DNA from: Massilia horti
GTDB taxonomy: Bacteria; Pseudomonadota; Gammaproteobacteria; Burkholderiales; Burkholderiaceae_D
Assembly (NCBI RefSeq): GCF_004614195.1
Contig: NZ_SPUM01000081.1
Span: 29,486-93,485, forward strand
Direction of reading: 5' to 3'
Length of the DNA: 64,000 nt
Shown here one piece after another: positions 8,151-17,884 of the stretch. How positions within the stretch are numbered: the stretch's first letter is position 1; the number at the start of each line of letters is the position of its first letter. The translations under genes and the position numbers were made by a program. The notes beneath the pieces were generated by a model that saw only the letters and a list, made by a program, of their open reading frames with translations, made no database searches and had not been told where the DNA came from.

Positions 8151-11100
8151 GCTTGGCGCCCCCTTGTGCACGGTCCTGCCGTTCAGTTGGCGCAGCGCAG
8201 GTCGGGTCATAGATACACCGGTCGAGCTTGATAGAACGCCGGTTTCGGAACAGCGCGAGCACATCGGGATCTGGATCCGGACATGCCGAAACGAGAGTAA
8301 TGTTGTTCCTGTTCAGGATGTCCATCAATAATTCCACATTCCCGAGGTCCAGATCTTTGATCTCATCTAAGGCCCAAACCACATTGACCGGCGCCTTACC
8401 GCGGACGCGGTTGATGAAGGCCACAAAGATGAGGACGATCACGATATACGATAGTCCGTTGGAGGAAATGGTCTCCAGGTCTTCCGCCTTTTTGAATGGA
8501 CGCCGGTTCCCATTTTCGACGACCTCGCCCTGAATGCGAACGAGATTGGTTAATTCTGCTTGGATGCCCTCCTTCAAATGCCAATGGTCAAGGAGCTCGC
8601 GGAGTGCTGTGGCGAAGGCAGGCGGCGGCAGGTCGACCAATTCTCCATCCAGCCAGTCAGCGCGCGCGTCAATCACCTTTTCGATTGTGTCCCAGTACTC
8701 GAGTTCGCGAATCGACGACACGATCTCCACGCTCAGCTGCCCGATGCTTTCAAAGCCCTGGTTGGCATTTAGGCTTTCCTGCAATTCCCTGTTGAATTGC
8801 AGGACTTTGCGGTGAAAATTATCCATCCGATTGCGAAAGTCCCCGACCGCTTCCGCGATCGTTCGGGCATCGACGCGAAGCAGGTGCCGATATTGAAGGT
8901 GTTCGCTCGTATACCATGTCTTGAAGGCTGGAACCCATTCTCTCGCTTGGGCAGCACGGTCGGGGCCGATCGTTTGACGGTGCGTGTCATAGTATTGGTC
9001 TGGTGGCGAGAGCCGATGCGCGGTAAACGCCTTTTTGATGGTATCGATTTCGCGCGCCAAGCGTTCTTCGCTGGATTTCAGTTCCCCCACCTGAAGCACG
9101 TATTGACCGATGAGGGCTGCCAACTGCCAAGCCGGATCGAACACTGGGACGGAGTGTGCTGCAATAGCGTAGGGTTCAAGGAGCTGGAGATGTTTCGAGA
9201 CCCTCTGCTGTTCCGTGGCGATTTCCGCGAGTCGTTTGCGCAGCGTTTGCAGCACCCGTGCGCGAATTGTCTTGTCTTCATCCCATGACTTCATGCACGC
9301 CGCTTTGGCCTGCTCTTCCTTCGCCTTGTCCTTCCTCGCCGACGTCAGCGCGTTTTCATAAACGGGGCGCTGGCTCCATTCTGAGGCAAGCCAGAGGCGC
9401 CATTCAGCGACGTGATTGCGCGCCTTTCCGATGGACTTAAGTTGGTCCTGCGCCTCTTTGATCTTCTCGTCCAACTCACCCAGGGCCGCCATGTCAACGC
9501 CGTTCGCTTTGAGTTTGGTCGCCCGGTCATCTTCGATCTGGGCACGGTTTTCTTTGTAACGCTCCTCCGCTTCCTCTGCTCTGCCGTCTATCTCGGCAAG
9601 CGCCTGATCAAGTTCACGATCGCCCTCCTGTTTGCGCGCGAGACGCTGTGCGACCAGTTGTGCTACGCCTTCCTCAACGCGCTTTCGCTGAGCTGTGAGC
9701 TGCTCCTTCGCGTCCAAGCATGTGCGCTCGGTCTCGACGTAGGTTTGCCGTGCTTGCTCTAAAGCTGCTTCGCGGCTGTGTTGCACGTTGGCCCGCGCAG
9801 ATTTCAGCAGTTTTTCGGCCGATGCCAGGCCGGCCTTTGCACTGGCTGCCTTCCCTGAGCACAAATCGGCCGTGCGTTGCGCCGAAAGCCGGTCGGCGCC
9901 AAGTTTGGTAATGGCGGCTTCTTGCTCGGCGATTCGGTCCTTGGCCTTCCGAATGTCGTCCCGCGTTGCGTCGACCTTACGCTGCAGCGCGTTTTCGTCG
10001 GCTATCAGGGGCGTTTCGACCGCATCCAGATTAATCCGCAAGCCGTAGATGCTGTCGGTAATCTCGCCGAGCACGGGCGCGAGATCGGTGCGAGTTAACA
10101 GATCTTCACGCAACACCTTGGCAATGTCCTGCGTCCATTGAGGGTGCTGCGCACGCAGGGCATAGAGGACGCTATCTTGGTCCGGAGTGGCCTGCAAAAG
10201 AAGGGTTTCTAGGCGGGCCTCCGCGTGACTTACTTCGGAGTGCAGGACCTTCAACTGGCTCTCTGCCTGGTCAAAAGCATGTCTCGCCCGGTCATAGGCC
10301 TTGCTTGCGAGCGCATCCTGGCCGGCGCATTCATCGTATTTCTCGCGCGCCTGGGCGACATTTGCCTCTTGCTGGGCAACAATCTCGACCAGGCCGGCGT
10401 CGGGCTGGGGACTTTGCAGCTGCGCCTTGGCCAATCCCAGTGCCACGTTTGCCGCGGCCAGAGCCTCTTGAAGCTGTTTCTCCTCCGGGATCGCCTGCTG
10501 GCGGGCGTGTTCTTGCTGCGCGTCGAATTCGCGTGCCACCTCCTCCATTCTATGCTGATGGTCCCGCCTTGAACTGGAACGCTGTCGTTCGAATTCATGT
10601 GATCGCTGGCTGTGCTCGAGGTCTAGCTTTCGCGCGAGCGCCTCGTATTCAACATCGATATTGGACTGCTCGCGTAGCAGCAAGCTTTTGCGCTCTCCCA
10701 GCCGAGCGTTGGCCTCAAGAATCTCGCTTTCCAGGTCAACCAGGGCCGCCTTTTCCGCAATGCCTTCTTTCTGGAACTGTTCGCTCTGCTTAGAGAGCAC
10801 ATTCAATTTGCGCTCTGCATCTTCGATCGAGAGGTTGGCCTTCTGGATTCGCTCAAGGATGGCGCTGCGCATCGTGGTAAATTTTTGGCCCGCCGCAGCT
10901 TCCTGTTCTATCGCTGCCTCGAGCTCCAACTGCAGATTCGTCTGGTCCGTCCTGAGGCTATCATCGAGTGCTTGAAAGCGGCCATGCAAGGTGCGCAATT
11001 CCTGCTCTGCCGCCAACGACGCAAGGTACGCCGCCTCCACCTCTTCCATGCGGCTGGCGTGGGCCATGACGGCAGAATAGCTATGGTAGGCGTCGGGCCA

Positions 11101-11814
11101 ACTTTCGACCTTTTTGCGCTCCGTACCAAGTGAGATCTGACCTGCCGCGTCGGTCACAGTGGCAACGATCATCCTCTGCAAATCGGCGAAATTCGTTTTC
11201 CGAGTGAACATGCCAAAAACGATGCGTTCGATGTGTGGCAGGGGCTGACTTGACGGGCAGAAGGAGTACGCCAGGACGTCGCGCCGATGCTGCTTCAGAT
11301 CACTGCCATGGGCACGTTTGCCTTGGATGATTGCGCGATATTCGTCGAGCTTCATTTTGCGACTACAGACAACTCCCCGCAGTTTGAAGCGTTCGAGCAA
11401 ATTGGCGCTTGCCACCAGCGATTTCCCATCCTCATGGACGAACCAGTCGCGTTGGTAAGCGCCGCCGACGAAGCGGTACTCGACTGAATCGCCAGACGGG
11501 TCGCCACACAAGATGGCACAACAGGTGACGTCTTCCCGGTAGTACTCGTAGACGATGTAAGAGGTCGACCGCGGCAAATAATATCGGGCGAAGTTTTGCT
11601 GATTGCTGACGGGCCGCACAATCCGATCCGGACGCTCACCGAAGAATGCGGGGATCAGCTTCAACAGGGAAGTTTTTCCCCTACCGTTGCGCCCAGTAAT
11701 GGCCGTCCCCCCTTGGAGGGGCAGTTCCGTAATCCGGCCGGCGGTATAGGAGTCCACCATAATCACTCTGTTCAAAGCAAAGCGACTGGCCGGGGCCGGG
11801 TTGTCGGCAATCAT
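8143..11814 (-). CDS. jetC: Wadjet SMC ATPase JetC (MukB/MksB type)
   Basis: A 1223-residue SMC-like ATPase. Walker A G-R-N-G-R-G-K-T is at 41-48, a very long Glu/Gln/Ala/Arg-rich coiled coil fills roughly 250-900, and the C-terminal head carries the ABC signature S-N-G-L-S (1118-1122) and Walker B with the D-E pair at about 1150-1151. It is the motor that extrudes plasmid DNA loops for cleavage by JetD. The ATG at 11814 is preceded by GAGGAG. It is the first gene of a jetC-jetB-jetA-jetD operon and diverges from a WYL-domain repressor gene, so it is probably the directly controlled gene. Confidence 0.92.
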   Translation of the reverse strand: MIADNPAPASRFALNRVIMVDSYTAGRITELPLQGGTAITGRNGRGKTSLLKLIPAFFGERPDRIVRPVSNQQNFARYYLPRSTSYIVYEYYREDVTCCAILCGDPSGDSVEYRFVGGAYQRDWFVHEDGKSLVASANLLERFKLRGVVCSRKMKLDEYRAIIQGKRAHGSDLKQHRRDVLAYSFCPSSQPLPHIERIVFGMFTRKTNFADLQRMIVATVTDAAGQISLGTERKKVESWPDAYHSYSAVMAHASRMEEVEAAYLASLAAEQELRTLHGRFQALDDSLRTDQTNLQLELEAAIEQEAAAGQKFTTMRSAILERIQKANLSIEDAERKLNVLSKQSEQFQKEGIAEKAALVDLESEILEANARLGERKSLLLREQSNIDVEYEALARKLDLEHSQRSHEFERQRSSSRRDHQHRMEEVAREFDAQQEHARQQAIPEEKQLQEALAAANVALGLAKAQLQSPQPDAGLVEIVAQQEANVAQAREKYDECAGQDALASKAYDRARHAFDQAESQLKVLHSEVSHAEARLETLLLQATPDQDSVLYALRAQHPQWTQDIAKVLREDLLTRTDLAPVLGEITDSIYGLRINLDAVETPLIADENALQRKVDATRDDIRKAKDRIAEQEAAITKLGADRLSAQRTADLCSGKAASAKAGLASAEKLLKSARANVQHSREAALEQARQTYVETERTCLDAKEQLTAQRKRVEEGVAQLVAQRLARKQEGDRELDQALAEIDGRAEEAEERYKENRAQIEDDRATKLKANGVDMAALGELDEKIKEAQDQLKSIGKARNHVAEWRLWLASEWSQRPVYENALTSARKDKAKEEQAKAACMKSWDEDKTIRARVLQTLRKRLAEIATEQQRVSKHLQLLEPYAIAAHSVPVFDPAWQLAALIGQYVLQVGELKSSEERLAREIDTIKKAFTAHRLSPPDQYYDTHRQTIGPDRAAQAREWVPAFKTWYTSEHLQYRHLLRVDARTIAEAVGDFRNRMDNFHRKVLQFNRELQESLNANQGFESIGQLSVEIVSSIRELEYWDTIEKVIDARADWLDGELVDLPPPAFATALRELLDHWHLKEGIQAELTNLVRIQGEVVENGNRRPFKKAEDLETISSNGLSYIVIVLIFVAFINRVRGKAPVNVVWALDEIKDLDLGNVELLMDILNRNNITLVSACPDPDPDVLALFRNRRSIKLDRCIYDPTCAAPTERQDRAQGGAKHV

Positions 11815-11946
11815 CTGAGCACTCCTCGAAGCTAGAAAGCGATAAAGGAATAAAACTATTTATCTATAAATTTAATATACATGTATCTTAACTTAACCGT
11901 TTGTGATAGCATCTGTCAACACTGTACGAAATCACAGGATATCTGC
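11815..11946. promoter_or_regulatory. Divergent jetC / WYL-regulator control region
   Basis: An AT-rich 132-bp gap between two divergent starts. It contains the perfect palindrome ATACATGTAT (11877-11886), flanked by TTTAATAT on the left and the repeated TTAACTTAA on the right. TA-rich stretches suitable as -10 elements occur on both strands. BrxR/CapW repressors bind inverted repeats in such divergent promoters, so this palindrome is the best candidate operator. Exact promoters cannot be fixed by eye. Confidence 0.5.
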
Positions 11947-12774
11947 GTGACCGAACCCCGAATTGCCCCGTTGTCGCCCCCAGAGGCGGCGCAACTGCCA
12001 ACCAGCGTTCGGCAGCGGTTGATGCATATCGAGCGCTGTCTCTTTTGGAAGGGAGAGGTCCAACGGGCCGACCTGGTCGATACATTCGAAGTGACTACCG
12101 TGCAAGCGGCAAAGGATTTCCGCCTCTACATGGATAGCTTCCCGGGAAAAATGGTTTATAACAAATCCCGTAGACGCTACGTCCCGGAGCCTGCCTTCTC
12201 GCCAGCTTTGATTCGGCCCGACACCCTGGATGAATTTGCCGCTATACCGTCAGCGAAGGTGCCCGTTGCCCACTGGCCGCTGCCGCTCCGGCGCGCGAGC
12301 CCCGAAGTATTATTGTCGGTGGTGGAGGCTGTACGGGAGCGGCGAAAAATCGAGGTTCAATATCAATCGATGACGGGCCAAGCGCCCGAATGGCGCTGGC
12401 TATCACCGCATGCGTTCGCTTCCGACGCGGAGCGCTGGCATGTACGAGCTTTCTGCCACACGCGCCGTGAATTCCGCGACTTTGTACTGGGGCGCATACT
12501 CGCCACGCGCGCTGTTGCTGCAACGAACATCGATCCTGTGGCCGATACAGAGTGGAACACTTTCGTGGAAGTTCTCGTCACGCCCAACCCCAGACTTGAA
12601 ACTGAGCAACGGCAAGCCATCGGTGCGGAGTACCAGTTGCCGGATGATTTGGAGCTTACCCTCAAGCTGCGAGAATCGATGCTCTTTTATGTCAAAGCGA
12701 AGTTCGAATCACCCAAGACAGACGATCCTGCTGCCCATCAGCTGTTTGTGGCTGAGCTCAAGCAACTAAAATAA
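11947..12774 (+). CDS. WYL-domain transcriptional repressor (BrxR/CapW-like)
   Basis: A 275-residue protein: N-terminal winged helix (about 25-80, with R-x-D-L-V-x-x-F and a following recognition-helix-like segment), then a WYL domain (about 125-200, with I-E-V-x-Y-Q-S-M and W-H-V-R-A-F-C), then a WCX-like C-terminal domain. This is the layout of BrxR/CapW regulators, which repress phage-defence operons until a ligand bound by the WYL domain releases them. I chose the GTG at 11947 (CAGGAT upstream); a longer ATG start at 11881 would translate the palindromic control region and has an untypical leader. It is divergent from the Wadjet operon and 38 bp upstream of a HEPN-motif gene, so it may control both. 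Confidence 0.8.
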   Translation: MTEPRIAPLSPPEAAQLPTSVRQRLMHIERCLFWKGEVQRADLVDTFEVTTVQAAKDFRLYMDSFPGKMVYNKSRRRYVPEPAFSPALIRPDTLDEFAAIPSAKVPVAHWPLPLRRASPEVLLSVVEAVRERRKIEVQYQSMTGQAPEWRWLSPHAFASDAERWHVRAFCHTRREFRDFVLGRILATRAVAATNIDPVADTEWNTFVEVLVTPNPRLETEQRQAIGAEYQLPDDLELTLKLRESMLFYVKAKFESPKTDDPAAHQLFVAELKQLK

Positions 12775-12812
12775 GTTGTAGCGACGAGTTAGAAATCGTA
12801 CGGGGAGGAAGT

Positions 12813-14228
12813 TTGAGCAGGACCGATGGACTGGCGCAGGCTTTGAGCAGGCGTGCAAAAATCAAAAAGATTGAAGCAGCGATAGCTTTTTTTGCTGCGA
12901 ACAGGGCGTTCCTCGATCGTTATGAGGATCTGGAATCATTCGTGTTCAATGCCTTCGAACACGACGAAAAGCTCGCCCAAGGAGTGGAGTACCACCTTGT
13001 TGCTTTGCGGCGGCAGTTGCTCGACGAATTATGGTCGCGCCACATATTTCTAAGCGTCAATGCTATAGAGCAGTTGCTGTACATGTCCCTCAAAGCTGAC
13101 GTACACCCTTTTGTTGCGTTTTGCGATTGCGTCCTGGAGAACGGGCTTCATCATCCCGGATTGGTCCTTTATCCGCTACATTCGTTCGGATTTCTCGGGT
13201 TAGGTCTGTTTGGTCTCGGTCGACCACAACGTGTAGCCACATTGGATCTCTCGGCAGCTGGGATTGAGTTGACTCCTCAGACAAACAATTTTGATCGAAG
13301 TATTGCTTTCGTTGAGTTCGCCAGAAAAACCTTGGGAATCGTGCACGAAGTACCTCGAGAACTACTGGAACATTACTACCGGTCTCGGCCTTTAAAGTGG
13401 TTTACCCAGAATCCGCTGTTGGCTGTCAGGGTTTCTTCGTATGCCAGCGGTTACTACGTAAACCAACGAATCCTACTCATGAAACTGCGGCTATCCACTA
13501 CACTTATCGCAATGGTAGCGGTGATGGGCAGGCGGGAGGTTCCCTCGGAATATCATGATTTTAGTACGGCGAGAGTAAACAACTGGGAAACGCTCGACAT
13601 TGCGCATTATTTGTTGTTCCAAGCTGACCCGAATAAGTCTCACCTGAGCGTCGACTGCACGCCCATGCACGTCAATCGGATTGAACTCGCCGAGTTGGCG
13701 GACCTCGGTGTTGACATTGACCCTCGCGCTTGGAAGGGCAAAGCGCGGCGGTCACAACTTACGACGATTCGAAATGCGCTTGAGTTCCTCGAGGATGGTT
13801 ATTTGCGTCACTGCGTCATTGGAAGCAAAAGTCAAGAACTCAGCCGCTTGTTCCGTAAGCTATTAAGTTCAATTAATTATTTCCGTAGGTCTCTCCGGGC
13901 CCGCGGACAAACGTCCGAAAACATTGTTGCGCTGGCGATTGCGTTCGAGACTCTCTTGATTGACTTTTATGCTCGGGGTGTCACTGACCGCATCCATATG
14001 CGTGTACGGACATGTTTAGCGGGGAAAAGTGGGGTTGCCGCTATGTGTGATGCAGTCCAAGAACTGTTTGTCAGTAGGGGAAAGATTTTGCATGCGGGCG
14101 AAACCCTGCAGTTTAAGGACATTCCGCTTGCGAGAAAAGCATACGTGATTTGTTTTGTTCACATCTCCCAAAGGCTGACGTTGCTAGACCCTAAGACGAA
14201 GAATCCGTTAAGCGCCATTTTTTTGTAG
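12813..14228 (+). CDS. HEPN-motif protein (ApeA-like?)
   Basis: A 471-residue protein starting at a TTG preceded closely by GGGGAGGAAG, a near-perfect ribosome-binding site. The C-terminal region reads S-R-G-K-I-L-H-A-G; the R-x4-H (R422 to H427) fits the HEPN ribonuclease motif, and the nearby helices (A-F-E-T-L-L-I-D-F-Y) resemble ApeA-type HEPN domains with an 'R-x-x-I-x-H-G' loop. The rest is helical and unfamiliar. It follows the WYL regulator by 38 bp on the same strand, suggesting a regulator-effector pair. An anti-phage RNase role is inferred. Confidence 0.6.
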   Translation: MSRTDGLAQALSRRAKIKKIEAAIAFFAANRAFLDRYEDLESFVFNAFEHDEKLAQGVEYHLVALRRQLLDELWSRHIFLSVNAIEQLLYMSLKADVHPFVAFCDCVLENGLHHPGLVLYPLHSFGFLGLGLFGLGRPQRVATLDLSAAGIELTPQTNNFDRSIAFVEFARKTLGIVHEVPRELLEHYYRSRPLKWFTQNPLLAVRVSSYASGYYVNQRILLMKLRLSTTLIAMVAVMGRREVPSEYHDFSTARVNNWETLDIAHYLLFQADPNKSHLSVDCTPMHVNRIELAELADLGVDIDPRAWKGKARRSQLTTIRNALEFLEDGYLRHCVIGSKSQELSRLFRKLLSSINYFRRSLRARGQTSENIVALAIAFETLLIDFYARGVTDRIHMRVRTCLAGKSGVAAMCDAVQELFVSRGKILHAGETLQFKDIPLARKAYVICFVHISQRLTLLDPKTKNPLSAIFL

Positions 14229-14406
14229 GACCATCTGTTTATCGTCGGCTGTCGGATATCGCCTGCATTGAACGAGCGGCGCTTGCCATACCGATCGACT
14301 CCGATCCAGCACTTAGAAGGACTGGTTATTTCAGCCCGGATCCGGATCGCACCGACACCGCTATCGTCCAAGGATGCAAAGCGGCACCAATCCCCCGAGC
14401 GCCTAT

Positions 14407-17037
14407 TCATAAGTTAAACTTATGGCGACTGTCTGAGCGAATCTCGGCAATCGTGCGCTTGATGAAGCGCTGGCTTTCATGGTCCAGACGGCCCAGGTCA
14501 TTCTCGATCCGCGCAAGATATTTCTCGCCACCATAAGACCAGGCCACTCGCGAGAGGATTTTGGCGACGTCGCCGCATCGATATGCGGTTAAAGCTAGAT
14601 CACCCGCCTTCCAAGATGACGACATAAACGCGTCGACCAGCTCACGACGCGCGGTTTTGCAGCGATCCCAATCGAGGAAGGGTACATACCTCAGATAGTC
14701 GGATACGTCATCGGCCTTTGCCATTTCCCGATAAATTATAGGAAACAAGGCTGCGATCATCAGCGAAACAGGCTGCCGACGGGCACGAAGTAGCGATGGC
14801 ATGAGCCAACCGGCGGCATTGACCAAAGCCATGAGCGATGTCTTCTCCGCATCGAACATGAGCCTGGCGCACGCGTCGTTGGCAACTTCAGCCAGATCCA
14901 TGACATGTCGCCCATGCAGAGCGCGGGCAATCTCATCAACAGCCCCAACGATACGTTTGCGCGCGACCGACGGCGCATTCTCAAAGGCGATAAGGTTCCG
15001 ATCCGCGACATCGGCGTCGATGCCGCGCTCCAGCCCCGTCCTGGCTGCCCATCCGCCGTCAAGTCGTGCACCGAGAATGCCGAGCAGCATAGACAGAACT
15101 GCGCTTTCGTCACCGTCGAACCGGTTCCGGAGGCACCTTCCTGTCACGCGCCCGGCGATCTCAAACTTCCTGGCATCGTCGACCTTCGGCATCACAGATC
15201 GGATGACACGGATATGCGCATTCATGGGGAGACCGTCCTGCATCGCCGCCCTCACCAGCAGGTCGACGGCGTCATCCGGGATGCGCGAAACTATGCGCTC
15301 CCCAATCTCCCAATCGGAGAGCAGCGCCGCGAACTGCCTATCGTCGGCACGCCGCAGCACACGTACGAGTAGCGCAGCGGACGTCGCTTCGGAGAGGCGC
15401 TTCTCGTCCAGAAGCCAAAGCACATCCGAACAGATGGGTTCGACCGCCCGCGCGAGCAGTTCGTCCCTTCGCGCCGAGGCGTCCGACAAGATCAAGACAT
15501 CGCGAACGGCTGGCAGGCCCCCGACCTCGCGCGCCCGATCGATGAGCACGGCGGTAAGCCGCTTGGCGTGGAAGTCGTTGGCCTCCCCTAGCCAACGGAG
15601 TTCCGCGGCGATCCCTTGTAGGTCGAGCCTGCCGAAGATGGGCATTGCGGCGGGAAGCTGCCGATCCTCGACCAGGAGGGGGAGCAACATCATGCCGGCC
15701 TTGTCTCCGAGCGCTCGATCGACCTCGGCTAGGACGACCCCCATCCTTTCGATGAGTTCATTATCCGCAGCGATACGACTGGTCAGTGCGCCGCCTTGCG
15801 AAACAAGACGCGCGATGATGTCCGACGGCGCCTCGAGAAGCACCTGTTCGACGCGCGGTCCGGCTCCGTTGCCGAGACCTATTGCAATGTTGGGAATGAG
15901 TTCGTCAATCGCACCCTTGAGATCAGGCTGTCGCAACAAGCTTACCGCACCACCGGGCGCGCACTCGGCCAGATGCGTCGCAAGCTGCTCGACCGCCGTC
16001 CTGGCGGCTGGCATGTCGTGTCCCTGCATCTTCCGGGCGATCGCGCCGACAAAGTCCCAAGCTTCATTGGGCGGAAGGCTGCCTGCAGCCCTACTCGTAG
16101 CCTCTGCCAACCGAAATTCAAGTGTTTCCACCGACGATGTATCACTGAGCATCCCCGAATTGACAATGTCCAATAGCCCTAAGGCGGCGGTGGGGGCGCG
16201 GTCTAGCTTGTCGAGTAGTTCGTCCCACAACAACGCTATACGCAGGGCGGCCACACTTTCCGCGGCACGATCACCAAGAAGGTCGATCTCCCTATCGGAC
16301 AGCAGCCTCGGCACAGGCTCCTCAAAGACACGACGTACGATTGTTCCCGTCCACCTATGCCGATCAATTTGCGACGAGCGGCCGTCCACACGACGTCCGG
16401 GCCAGTCGGAGAACTTGGCCTTGGCATTCGACGGCGAGAAGACGAGGTCGAGGTCGCGCCCTCCTATCTTTCGAGGCGCCAGGGCGAACGTCGAAAGCGC
16501 GAACCGCCGCCGGATATCGGGCCACAGCGCGGTGAGTAGGCGCAAAGCGATTAGCTCGGGATCAGGTGCGTCAAACACCACCACCGGCTTTACTTCCTCA
16601 AGAAAAAGTGCCTCGAGCAGTTCGCTCGCGCGGAAGTTGGGAACGGGGGGAAGTCGCTCCTCAAGCTGTTCCTCCAGTTCGATGCGCACCGCATCCGTCT
16701 CGGTCGGCAACTGAGCGGAATCGAGCAGGCGAAGGATGGGGATGATCGGCGGTCTGCGGGACCAGACTTGTGCATTGATCAGTACGCTCTTGGTTCTAAC
16801 GCAGCCCGCCCGAGGAACGGTCATGTCCTGCCATGTCCTGGCAATGACGTAGTAGGTTCCGCTCGGCAGCGGATAGGCAGACAGATAAGGCGTGAACTGT
16901 TCCTTGGGACGCAGAGGACCGGCCACGTCGGAGAGGCGATCCACAACCGCCTGATCGTCCTTTGCCAGTACGACAGACGACGCTAGTAGCTGGTGCCCCT
17001 TGCGATAGCCGTGGATCTGGATTTCGGCGTAAATCAC
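14407..17037 (-). CDS. GTPase-associated protein 1 (GAP1-like), double-GTPase system
   Basis: An 875-residue protein, last gene of a five-gene operon. The start is taken as GTG at 17037, five bases after the stop of the preceding GTPase gene; a longer in-frame start at 17133 would run through that gene. Residues 1-80 read I-x-G-Y-R-K-G-H-Q-L-L-A-S-S, then a strand-rich segment with S-D-V-A-G-P, the hallmark of the GAP1 N-terminal module. The rest is helical, probably an adaptor or scaffold. In comparative genomics, GAP1 proteins accompany paired TRAFAC-type GTPases in predicted biological-conflict systems. No biochemical function is established that I know of. Confidence 0.75.
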   Translation of the reverse strand: MIYAEIQIHGYRKGHQLLASSVVLAKDDQAVVDRLSDVAGPLRPKEQFTPYLSAYPLPSGTYYVIARTWQDMTVPRAGCVRTKSVLINAQVWSRRPPIIPILRLLDSAQLPTETDAVRIELEEQLEERLPPVPNFRASELLEALFLEEVKPVVVFDAPDPELIALRLLTALWPDIRRRFALSTFALAPRKIGGRDLDLVFSPSNAKAKFSDWPGRRVDGRSSQIDRHRWTGTIVRRVFEEPVPRLLSDREIDLLGDRAAESVAALRIALLWDELLDKLDRAPTAALGLLDIVNSGMLSDTSSVETLEFRLAEATSRAAGSLPPNEAWDFVGAIARKMQGHDMPAARTAVEQLATHLAECAPGGAVSLLRQPDLKGAIDELIPNIAIGLGNGAGPRVEQVLLEAPSDIIARLVSQGGALTSRIAADNELIERMGVVLAEVDRALGDKAGMMLLPLLVEDRQLPAAMPIFGRLDLQGIAAELRWLGEANDFHAKRLTAVLIDRAREVGGLPAVRDVLILSDASARRDELLARAVEPICSDVLWLLDEKRLSEATSAALLVRVLRRADDRQFAALLSDWEIGERIVSRIPDDAVDLLVRAAMQDGLPMNAHIRVIRSVMPKVDDARKFEIAGRVTGRCLRNRFDGDESAVLSMLLGILGARLDGGWAARTGLERGIDADVADRNLIAFENAPSVARKRIVGAVDEIARALHGRHVMDLAEVANDACARLMFDAEKTSLMALVNAAGWLMPSLLRARRQPVSLMIAALFPIIYREMAKADDVSDYLRYVPFLDWDRCKTARRELVDAFMSSSWKAGDLALTAYRCGDVAKILSRVAWSYGGEKYLARIENDLGRLDHESQRFIKRTIAEIRSDSRHKFNL

Positions 17038-17041
17038 GGAT

Positions 17042-17884
17042 TCAGAGGCCCACTGCCCAGGCAATCGGCAGGGTGACGTCGGGATCCTTCCTCCACCCAT
17101 CTCCGTCCCGCACGGCGACCCATCCTTGGCCATCTAGCCCCGCCTCTAAAAAAGCCTCCCGATAGTCGGCATCGTGCTTTAGGTCGCCGCCGACGACGCT
17201 GAGGCCGAATATCTGGACATCGAGATTCTCTAGGTCGGCAAGTCTCCCGGCGACAAGTGGGTATTCACGCTCGAGATAGGCCACGGGCCCCTGCTCGAAC
17301 TTGCCCGCGTCGACTAAGTCCCATGCGGTGACGACGACCGAGAGGCGGGGAAGCCCGCCGCCCTCGCGGTCGGCGAGTGAATCTTCGAGAAAACGGATCA
17401 GCTCACATAGCATTACCTGAGTTGGGAGACCCTGGTCCTCCTCGCCGCCGAGCTTCTCTAGCATTTTGCGTGACGTCACCCAATCGAGCGGCCGGACATC
17501 CTGGTCGGAACCAACTCGCACGAAAAGGAGAGCGGCGTCCGCTCGCTGCAGTTCGCTCATCCAATCCGGGTCAATTTCGCTATCAATGACAGCCTTGCGC
17601 CAAAGTTCGCCCGAGATGTCCGGCACAATGACCCTTGACTGCGGCCCGTCCTTCGTCGCGGCAACAACCACTTCGAAGTCGCGACGCGCGTCGCTGTGTT
17701 CGGAGCGCGGCGCAAAGCCTCCTTGGAAAAGGTGGTCGGTTACCTCAAGCACGAATTTGATGTCTTCGGGCTGCTCCGCAGCATGCAGCGCGCCGGTCCC
17801 GTCGTCCAGTGCTCGCCATAGACGGCCGATATAGTTGGTCTTTCCCGAGTCGGGACCACCAAGTAGTATGATCGATCGGCTCAA
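17042..17884 (-). CDS. P-loop GTPase of double-GTPase system (first type)
   Basis: A 280-residue TRAFAC-like GTPase: G1/Walker A G-G-P-D-S-G-K-T at 9-16, G3 P-D-I-S-G-E at 88-93, and T-A-W-D at 186-189 in place of the usual N-K-x-D. The C-terminal part is short. Its ATG overlaps the preceding gene's stop as ATGA, implying coupled translation with the second GTPase, with which it probably forms a heterodimeric pair. Such pairs were named DO-GTPase1/2 in computational work; which family number applies here is uncertain. Confidence 0.8.
   Translation of the reverse strand: MSRSIILLGGPDSGKTNYIGRLWRALDDGTGALHAAEQPEDIKFVLEVTDHLFQGGFAPRSEHSDARRDFEVVVAATKDGPQSRVIVPDISGELWRKAVIDSEIDPDWMSELQRADAALLFVRVGSDQDVRPLDWVTSRKMLEKLGGEEDQGLPTQVMLCELIRFLEDSLADREGGGLPRLSVVVTAWDLVDAGKFEQGPVAYLEREYPLVAGRLADLENLDVQIFGLSVVGGDLKHDADYREAFLEAGLDGQGWVAVRDGDGWRKDPDVTLPIAWAVGL

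Noticed and set aside
9088..9100. ACCTGAAGCACG resembling the reverse-oriented end repeat
   Set aside because: Lies inside the jetC coding sequence, alone and with mismatches; coincidence.
14801..16714. 637-residue plus-strand open frame
   Set aside because: Antisense to the GAP1-like gene, Ser/Arg/Ala-rich and low complexity; the minus-strand gene has clear family features.
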